Part shown: positions 36,576-43,425 of the stretch, piece after piece | Position numbering within the stretch: position 1 is the stretch's first letter | Layout of the letters: every line of letters starts with the position of its first letter | DNA from: JAJDAT01 sp964570665 | GTDB taxonomy: Bacteria > Nitrospinota > Nitrospinia > Nitrospinales > JAJDAT01 | DNA length: 64,000 nt | Direction of reading: 5' to 3' | Assembly: GCA_964570665.1 (NCBI GenBank) | Contig: CAZMZH010000007.1 | Location: 62,001 to 126,000, forward strand | The notes under the pieces: generated by a model | Database searches by the model: none | Told to the model about the DNA's origin: nothing | What the model saw: the letters and a program-made list of their open reading frames with translations, nothing else | Position numbers and translations under genes: made by a program

Positions 36576-38369
36576 CTATTCTAATGTTGCCCAAACCTCG
36601 TTTGTATTAAGATAACCAGGAGCTCCAAGAAAACCGCCCATTATCCAAATACGATTTTGAAATACTTCAGCTTGGAGATGCGATCTTGCGGACCAAGGGG
36701 GAGAATCAGTGACTAAGTTCCAAATCTCTCCATCGGTACTATTATAAACCTCGTCAAACACTCCATTATTCCCATCTTGACCAGCAATAATCCACATTTT
36801 GCTGTCATATACTATTCCCGCTGGGAAATAACGTTTACCATTTGCAAATAGCGTATCGCTAGTTTCCTCATTCCAGGAGGTTCCATCAAAAGACCAAACA
36901 TCAGTTGTTAATCCATTTATCACGTAAACTTTATTGTTGAGGGTAAGAACGGTGTGGCCATAACGCCCTGACCAGGGTGCATTAGCGGCCTGATCCCAAT
37001 CAATTCCGTCAGTAGAATACCAGATGTCATTCAATCCACCAGTGTTCCCATAACCTCCCATGATCCACATTTTCCCGTCGTAAACAACAACGTCAAAATG
37101 GGTTCTAACTGCCCAATCGGCATTTGGTTGAATTTCCTCCCAGGTAATGCCGTCATCCGATCGCCAAACGTCATTTAAATTGCCAGTCGAATTGGATCCA
37201 CCCATTACATACATTTTGTTATTAAAAACAACAGCTCCATGACTTTGTCTTTCGTCTGGTAACGGGGAGCTACCTGTAACCTTATTCCAGTCTACTCCAT
37301 CGGACGTATACCAGATTTCATCAGAATATGAAGAACTTGAGCCAGTTCCAACATACCCTTGTAATACCCACATTTTGTTGTCAAACACTACAGATTCAAA
37401 TTGGTTTCTTTCGCTCCACTTAGCTAATGAAGTAGTAATTTCCTCCCAATCAACCCCATCATGAGGCGCAACGCTCAATTCGCTAAGAGGAATAAAGGCT
37501 TCCGAATCTCCTTGTGTGTTGGAAAGTTTTAATTTGTAATTACCTGCAATTAGAGTCTCTGGCATGTCTACAATTACCTGTTGCAAAGGAGGAGTGGTGT
37601 TTGGAATATCTGCTGTATTCAATACATTTATAGTTTGGCCAGCAAGGGTAACGGTTGGATCCGTTTGGCTAATAACCAAATCAGTTCCATTTAAGTCTAT
37701 AGCCGGAACAGAGCCTGTGCCAGGATCATATTGAAATTCCCTCGTGAAAAGGATTTCTACTCCATCGGCTTCATCTTTACCGCTTGCCCCAGCAGGCCCC
37801 ACAGGTCCCGCGTCGCCAGCCGGCCCTGTAGCTCCCGTGGCACCCGTTACTCCTTGGATTCCTTGTGGACCAGTAGCTCCAATCGGACCTTGAGCCCCCG
37901 TAGCACCGGTAGCTCCCTGAGACCCGGTTAATCCGATTGGACCTTGAGGACCCGTGTCGCCTTGTAATCCTTGTGGACCTACAATACCCTGCGGGCCTTG
38001 AGGTCCTGCAGGTCCCTCAGGACCTTGTGGTCCCGCAGGTACAGAGTCCCATTTAATGCCATTTGGCGCCGTTGAATCTGAGGTTAATACTTCACCATTT
38101 GCCCCTACTCCCAAACGAATTTCTTTATTCCCATCATGCGTTAAAACATCACCTTTGGTAGTCAAAACAGGCTTTCGGCCAATAATAATGACTCGATTTG
38201 AGGTACCGGATTCCGTCAATTCAATGTCAGGCCCGGCTTGAAGTTTATCCATCAAGAACCCTTCTGTCGTATCGCCTGAAGATACTTTCGCCTTTTCATC
38301 TTGTGCCCAGCCTGTGGACGCAAAACCAAATATAACAAAACAGATAATTCCTATTTTTAACATAGTCAT
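36576..38369 (-). CDS. secreted collagen-like/kelch-like repeat protein
   Basis: A 597-residue exported protein. It has a signal peptide (cleavage after GWA), an N-terminal domain to about residue 112, and a collagen-like Gly-X-Y stretch of about 28 triplets (113-198). A short beta-rich linker follows, and from about residue 305 there is a set of kelch-type propeller blades (repeating motifs such as NKMWVLQGY, NKMYVMGG and DGKMWIMGG, each with an S(T)DGxxW turn). It is likely a surface or extracellular fibre-and-propeller protein. GGAG precedes the start, and a strong terminator follows. Phage tail-fibre relatives exist, but no phage genes are nearby. Confidence 0.8.
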   Translation of the reverse strand: MTMLKIGIICFVIFGFASTGWAQDEKAKVSSGDTTEGFLMDKLQAGPDIELTESGTSNRVIIIGRKPVLTTKGDVLTHDGNKEIRLGVGANGEVLTSDSTAPNGIKWDSVPAGPQGPEGPAGPQGPQGIVGPQGLQGDTGPQGPIGLTGSQGATGATGAQGPIGATGPQGIQGVTGATGATGPAGDAGPVGPAGASGKDEADGVEILFTREFQYDPGTGSVPAIDLNGTDLVISQTDPTVTLAGQTINVLNTADIPNTTPPLQQVIVDMPETLIAGNYKLKLSNTQGDSEAFIPLSELSVAPHDGVDWEEITTSLAKWSERNQFESVVFDNKMWVLQGYVGTGSSSSYSDEIWYTSDGVDWNKVTGSSPLPDERQSHGAVVFNNKMYVMGGSNSTGNLNDVWRSDDGITWEEIQPNADWAVRTHFDVVVYDGKMWIMGGYGNTGGLNDIWYSTDGIDWDQAANAPWSGRYGHTVLTLNNKVYVINGLTTDVWSFDGTSWNEETSDTLFANGKRYFPAGIVYDSKMWIIAGQDGNNGVFDEVYNSTDGEIWNLVTDSPPWSARSHLQAEVFQNRIWIMGGFLGAPGYLNTNEVWATLE

Positions 38370-38608
38370 ATTTTCTCCTTAGCTAATTTGTTTGGAGGTT
38401 TTAGAGTTTTTTCCGGTAGAGAGAAAATATAAATTTTAACCTTGGTTTAGTTGGATTTGGAATTCCGATTGTTTTGCATATGAATATTCAATGGCTTATG
38501 GTAAATAAAAAAGGTTGACACAATTTATAAAATTAATTTCTGATGATTTATCCTAACTACCTTATATTTTATTTCAAATCGACCAAAACCATCTTTCCTA
38601 CATCCTTG

Positions 38609-38790
38609 CTAATTTGAATTAACTTGGACCTTGGCTTCAACGCGGAGATTTTCTAAGGGGGTGTCGATACAAACCTTACTGAATTTATCTCCCTTAATTT
38701 CAGCTTGAACGGAATCTAGAAACTGGGTATTCCTTAAAATGCCCTCTCTTCCTCTTTGCTGGCCAGATTTTTTCAATACTTCAATAAGGG
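38609..38790 (-). pseudogene. decayed copy of the CotH/beta-helix gene 3' tail
   Basis: Minus-strand sequence matching the 3' end of the gene at 43426-46137. About 140 bp align without gaps at roughly 80% identity. The translation retains the tail frame (TQFLDSV, EIKGDK, TPLENLR blocks) and its own TAG stop at 38611-38609. Upstream of about 38770 the similarity fades. It has no start of its own, so it is a tail fragment. It lies in the gap between the kelch-like gene and nnrS; the rest of that gap (38370-38608) is AT-rich and shows no gene. Confidence 0.85.
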
Positions 38791-38835
38791 GTGTGGTAGC
38801 TTGTTATATTTAATACCAACCGTAGGAGACCGACT

Positions 38836-40014
38836 ATTTCCCAATTATCTAAATACATATTTAATCATCCAGTTCTGAGATATGGATTTCGCCCATTTTT
38901 CTTTTTAGGAGCGCTGTTTAGCATTATTAGTTTGCTGATATGGGGCGGGTTTTATGCTGGATATGTCGCGCCTCCTTTATTCATGATGGATCCCGTATCC
39001 TGGCATGCCCATGAAATGATCTATGGTTTCACTATCGCAATTGTTGCAGGTTTTTTGCTTACGGCTGTAGCCAACTGGACAGATAGGCCTCCAGTGCAAG
39101 GGTTTCATTTATTAGGACTCTGCCTACTATGGCTAGCAGGACGCGTGGTTATAAATTTTGATCTGGGTTTGCCCGAGGCTGCCGTTTTAGTTTTAGAGGG
39201 CATGTTTATTCTGACACTAGCAATCAGCATATCTATTCCGCTTTTTAAAACATGGGAAAAACGCAATTTTGTATTTCTGGCGTTACTAAGCATATTATTT
39301 GCATGCGACATGGTCTTCCTTATTACCAAAGATCGCATATTTCTTTATGTTGCTGTGATGATTATTATCGCTATGATCTCTATAATTGGAGGGCGAATCA
39401 TTCCGTCCTTCACCGTGGACGCTCTGCAAGAAAGAGGAGAAGAAGCCCACGAGACACCGCAAAGCAAATTAGATATTCTGGCCATACTATCGTTGATATT
39501 GATAATATTGACACTGGTGTTTGTGGAACAGGAAGGAGCTATTCTTTCTGGGTTTGCCTTTTTATCCACCATCGTCCATATTCTACGTCTACGACGCTAT
39601 CATACACTCAGAATTTTGAATGATCCTATGCTTTGGATTCTCCATGTTGGCTACAGCTGGGTAATTCTAGGGTTGTTTATGATAGGACTCTCAGCGCTGG
39701 GTTTTCTTCCATTCTCTATTTCGCTACATGCTTTTACAGCGGGAGCTATTGGCTCTATGACGCTTGGTATGATGTGTCGAGTGACTCTGGGACACACTGG
39801 ACGCAACCGGATCGCAACAAACCTGACAAAATTAAGTTTTCTCCTGATACAGGGCGCTGCTTTTATGCGAGTATTTGGTCTGATAATTGCGCCGGACTAT
39901 AGTATTGAGTGGATTATAGGTTCCGCTACACTTTGGATACTTAGTTTTTCTCTTTTTATTTTGATTTATGCTCCAATGCTATGGAAGGCGGACCTTGATG
40001 AACTGAACGATTAG
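38836..40014 (+). CDS. nnrS: NnrS family protein, probable ATT start
   Basis: A polytopic membrane protein of the NnrS family, haem- and copper-containing proteins linked to nitric-oxide and nitrosative stress. About 12 hydrophobic helices are visible, with family blocks WHAHEMIYGF, NWTDRPPVQG and RVTLGHTGR. The first standard start (TTG 38932) would remove the conserved N-terminal helix. The frame is open upstream and encodes HPVLRYGFRPFFFLGALF, typical of the family. The best initiation site is ATT 38836 with AGGAG seven bases upstream, giving 392 residues, the usual length. The start is inference; the upstream coding frame is visible. Confidence 0.85.
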   Translation: MSQLSKYIFNHPVLRYGFRPFFFLGALFSIISLLIWGGFYAGYVAPPLFMMDPVSWHAHEMIYGFTIAIVAGFLLTAVANWTDRPPVQGFHLLGLCLLWLAGRVVINFDLGLPEAAVLVLEGMFILTLAISISIPLFKTWEKRNFVFLALLSILFACDMVFLITKDRIFLYVAVMIIIAMISIIGGRIIPSFTVDALQERGEEAHETPQSKLDILAILSLILIILTLVFVEQEGAILSGFAFLSTIVHILRLRRYHTLRILNDPMLWILHVGYSWVILGLFMIGLSALGFLPFSISLHAFTAGAIGSMTLGMMCRVTLGHTGRNRIATNLTKLSFLLIQGAAFMRVFGLIIAPDYSIEWIIGSATLWILSFSLFILIYAPMLWKADLDELND

Positions 40015-40461
40015 TAAGGCTCGTTAGTAAAGGAACACTATCTCCCCCTAAACCTATCCCCTTGGGTTAGTCATAAATTGGACATTCTCTTTTATTTCTT
40101 TAATTTTTTTAAGAAATGCTTTTAGATCGCGCTTTCAATTATCAGTACGTATTACCCCTCTGACAAAAATAAATTTTGACCAGTTTTTAATCCATCTCAC
40201 TATTACAGATATAAAACCCATAATCAGATCAAAAAAAGTTAACTCTTCTATAATCTTATCTTTATTTATTTTTCATTCAATTTATTAAATAAATCCTTGA
40301 TTATTGTAAACAATAAATGTTGTAATATTTTTTTGCAAACAAAAAATTTTTAAAAATGAAAGGTAACTTCTTAAGAAAAAGGAATTCTATTCTTTAATTT
40401 TTTTATTGCGTCATGAATTATCTTTTAAAGTTTTAATAAATAAAGAGGAGGGAGAAATATT
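40015..40461. other. AT-rich intergenic region with a possible operator
   Basis: 447 bp without a convincing gene. The perfect inverted repeat TTATTGT-aa-ACAATAA at 40301-40316 overlaps a weak promoter-like arrangement (TTGATT then TTGTAA about 17 bases later), about 145 bp before the first DUF2235 gene. It is a candidate regulator site only. Confidence 0.3.
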
Positions 40462-42009
40462 ATGGGAAAAGTACTTATTTTTAATTTTGACGGTACAGGG
40501 AATGAACCCGAAGACGCGCACCAAAAAGAGAAAAAAAGCGGAGAAATTGAAGATGATGGAATCACTAATATTCTTAAATTACATTTATTATTAGGCGGTA
40601 GCCTTAAGAAAGATGGAAAAACTAAATTAACCGGAGGAAATCAAAGTTTTTACTACAACGGAGTTGGTACCTACGGGAATTTCTTTCAAAGAATTGTCAA
40701 TCAGGGATTGTCCGCGGAAAAATGGGACGTTGCAAGAATTATTAATGAGGCAATGGAAGATTTTGAAAAAAATTACAAAAAGCGCGAGCATAAACATATC
40801 TTAATTACAGGCTTTAGTCGTGGCGGCGCTATCGCTAGGCGATTTGCTTCCCTGATTAATGACAAAGTTGGAAAACCCATTATTATTGAAGGGATTTTCG
40901 ATACGGTAGCTTCCATTGGACTTCCAAACTTAAGCTCTTCGGATCGTCCTAAAACAAATGTAGTTTTTGAAAACGGGTGTACCCTACCTTCTAATGTTAT
41001 AAAAGCGCTTCATTTAGTATCTCTTGACGATAAAAGAAAAGCTTTTCAACCAACATTAATGAATAAGGATCATCGGGTTACGGAGGTTTGGTTTGCAGGC
41101 GCTCATTCTGATGTGGGTGGAGGATATTTCCACGATGGGCTGTCCGATACAAGCTTAAGGTTTTTTTTAGATTGGTTTGAAGATTTAAACCTAGGTATTA
41201 AATTGTTAACTTCAAAAACCATTAAATATAATAATTTAGTCGATAATAAAGAAAAATATAAAATTGAGGTTGATGATGTCCAAATAGATCCTAATTCCTT
41301 TGGAGTTAATCATCAGCAAGAACGAACTCCATTGATCGGATGGGCTTCATTAACGGATCGTAGATGTTGCGTTATTCAAAACGATAAAGTCTTAGAAGAT
41401 GGAGAAGATGCAAAACCATTAGTTCACTGGTCTATAGCGGAAAGAATTTCTGGCGATCGCAATTACAGACCAAAGTCCCTTGAAAACCTTCCTCACACAA
41501 TTCTATACCCCGATGGGCAGACTAAAAGTTTTATAGGGCGCTCAGATCATAAGAAAATGAACACCCGTAACTTCTCAGTACTCAACCCCAATGAAAGTAA
41601 AGAAACATTTATATTTGCCTATATGAAATTTAATCATACTGGAATTCTTTTTGAAAAAGGGAAATCCTATACGATTGAGGTTGTTTCAAAAGCTGCTCAT
41701 AAATGGAATGACGGCGGAATTAAAGATCTAGATGGCAAAGGTTGGGATCGTGGTTCTGTCAAATTAGGGATGCAAGAACTTGCCATAGCAACTATGGAAC
41801 CTTTTAAACGAGTAACCGGAAACGGAGCTAAATGGTTCACTCTTTGTGGAAGTATTGGAGACAACGATGATAAAGCCTTTATCATTGGCAATAAACTTAC
41901 TAATTATGTAGCCACCCATTCCGGAGAATTTTGCGCATTTGCCAATGATCTGGATGGATTTTACGGTAATAATACAGGCAAATTAAAAATTAAAGTTACT
42001 TGTAATTAA
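40462..42009 (+). CDS. DUF2235 alpha/beta-hydrolase (Tle1-like) with extra C-terminal domain
   Basis: A 515-residue DUF2235 protein, the fold of T6SS phospholipase effectors of the Tle1 type. The N-terminus has NFDGTGNEPEDA, the nucleophile elbow is GFSRGG (Ser119), and the histidine/aspartate-bearing block is WFAGAHSDVGGGY (about 208-220). Residues after about 375 form a separate beta-rich domain absent from the neighbouring paralogue. There is no signal peptide. The gene has a strong GAGGAGGGAG Shine-Dalgarno sequence. No T6SS, VgrG or immunity-like gene is nearby, so an effector role is uncertain. Confidence 0.85.
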   Translation: MGKVLIFNFDGTGNEPEDAHQKEKKSGEIEDDGITNILKLHLLLGGSLKKDGKTKLTGGNQSFYYNGVGTYGNFFQRIVNQGLSAEKWDVARIINEAMEDFEKNYKKREHKHILITGFSRGGAIARRFASLINDKVGKPIIIEGIFDTVASIGLPNLSSSDRPKTNVVFENGCTLPSNVIKALHLVSLDDKRKAFQPTLMNKDHRVTEVWFAGAHSDVGGGYFHDGLSDTSLRFFLDWFEDLNLGIKLLTSKTIKYNNLVDNKEKYKIEVDDVQIDPNSFGVNHQQERTPLIGWASLTDRRCCVIQNDKVLEDGEDAKPLVHWSIAERISGDRNYRPKSLENLPHTILYPDGQTKSFIGRSDHKKMNTRNFSVLNPNESKETFIFAYMKFNHTGILFEKGKSYTIEVVSKAAHKWNDGGIKDLDGKGWDRGSVKLGMQELAIATMEPFKRVTGNGAKWFTLCGSIGDNDDKAFIIGNKLTNYVATHSGEFCAFANDLDGFYGNNTGKLKIKVTCN

Positions 42010-42191
42010 GATATTTATTACATAGTCGGTAATTACTTTATCGGGCTTTTTAAATGAATCTTATAACCTATTTTGATTTGTTTTAAAAACCTCGGCAAAC
42101 TATTTATCTTTAATCAATAATATTTTTTACATTCATAAAACTTTGTAACGAAATTCCATAAACTTTTAATACAAAGAATAGGAGGCGTTTG

Positions 42192-43292
42192 ATGCCAAAA
42201 TACTTATTTTTTAATTTTGATGGAACAGGTAACGAACCAGAAGATGCCGATCAAGATGTCGATAGATGGGGTAATATAGAAGACGATAATATTACCAATA
42301 TTCTCAAGTTTCATTTTTTTCTGGGGGGTAATCTAAAAAATGAAGCTAAAACCGTATTACCCGATGGAAGCCTCAGTTTTTATTATAACGGCGTAGGTAC
42401 CTATGGAAATCCTATTCAAAGATTATTAAACCAGGGTTTGGCCTTAGGAAAGTGGGATGTTGCAAGAATAATCAATGAAGCTAAGGATGATTTCAAAAAA
42501 CATTTTTCAGACGATATAGATCTAATTATTATTACGGGATTTAGTCGCGGCGCTGCAATTGCTCGAAGATTTGCTACCCTAATCAATGACGAAGTTGGTA
42601 AACCAATAATTATTGAGGGGATTTTTGATACTGTGGCTTCTATTGGTCTACCTAATTTGGATCCTAAAGACCGCCCCAAAACCGATGTTGTGTTCGAAAA
42701 TCATACCCTGGCTAAGAACGTCGTTAAAGCTCTTCATATGTTAGCCCTTGATGAAAAAAGATTAGCTTTTCGACCCACATTAATGAACCAGGAAGATAAA
42801 GTTACAGAAATATGGTTCTCAGGAGCTCATTCCGATATTGGAGGGGGTTATTTCTATGACGGATTATCTGATGTAACGCTTAGGTATTTTTTGGATTGGA
42901 TTGATAGCCTCAATTTAGGAATTAAGCTATTAGACTCAACGACCATTGACTACCAAAATTTATTTGAAAAAAATGAAGATCTACATATTGGCCCAGATGA
43001 CGTTCAAATTAGACCCAACCCTGGTGGCAAAAATCATCAACAAGAGAGAATAATTTTTGGGGAAGCAACATTATCTGACCGAAAATGTTGCGTCATAAAA
43101 AATGATATGCGCATTGAGAATAATGTAGCAGGTGGGAATGGAGAACCCTTAATTTATTGGTCTGTACAAGGAAGAATTAGACTTGATCCCGATTACAAAC
43201 CTAGATCGCTAAAAAATGTTCGCCATAAAATCCTTTACCCTGATGGGTCAGAAAAAAGTTTTTTAGGATTTTCTGCGCATAGGGCTAAATAA
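42192..43292 (+). CDS. DUF2235 alpha/beta-hydrolase, short paralogue
   Basis: A 366-residue tandem paralogue of the preceding gene, alignable along its whole length (NFDGTGNEPEDA, GFSRGAAIARR, WFSGAHSDIGGGY) but ending where the extra C-terminal domain begins. ATG 42192 is used, with GGAGG six bases upstream; a TTG one codon earlier is less suitable. A strong terminator follows. Divergence is substantial, so the duplication is not recent. Confidence 0.85.
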   Translation: MPKYLFFNFDGTGNEPEDADQDVDRWGNIEDDNITNILKFHFFLGGNLKNEAKTVLPDGSLSFYYNGVGTYGNPIQRLLNQGLALGKWDVARIINEAKDDFKKHFSDDIDLIIITGFSRGAAIARRFATLINDEVGKPIIIEGIFDTVASIGLPNLDPKDRPKTDVVFENHTLAKNVVKALHMLALDEKRLAFRPTLMNQEDKVTEIWFSGAHSDIGGGYFYDGLSDVTLRYFLDWIDSLNLGIKLLDSTTIDYQNLFEKNEDLHIGPDDVQIRPNPGGKNHQQERIIFGEATLSDRKCCVIKNDMRIENNVAGGNGEPLIYWSVQGRIRLDPDYKPRSLKNVRHKILYPDGSEKSFLGFSAHRAK

Positions 43293-43339
43293 TTATTGGA
43301 ATCAGTACTAAATTATCAATTTCATTCAACTTTTAAAAT

Positions 43340-43377
43340 AAAGGGTCTACGAAATTAAACTTGTAGGCCCTTTTTTT
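43340..43377 (+). terminator. terminator of the DUF2235 pair
   Basis: The stem AAGGGTCTAC/GTAGGCCCTT (one G-U pair) with an 11-12-base loop runs into seven T residues. Confidence 0.8.
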
Positions 43378-43425
43378 GCTGTATTGATCAACGCCTTAAC
43401 CGGGTTCTGATACAGAAAGGTCTGA

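Noticed and set aside
37780..38030. Short-period repeat tract that could suggest a CRISPR array or satellite
   Set aside because: It is the Gly-X-Y coding repeat of the collagen-like protein with a 9-base period in frame; there are no spacers.
38932..40014. nnrS starting at TTG 38932
   Set aside because: This start would cut off the conserved N-terminal helix that is visibly encoded upstream in the same open frame.
40462..43292. DUF2235 pair as part of a type VI secretion cluster
   Set aside because: No structural T6SS, VgrG, PAAR or immunity-like gene occurs in the window.
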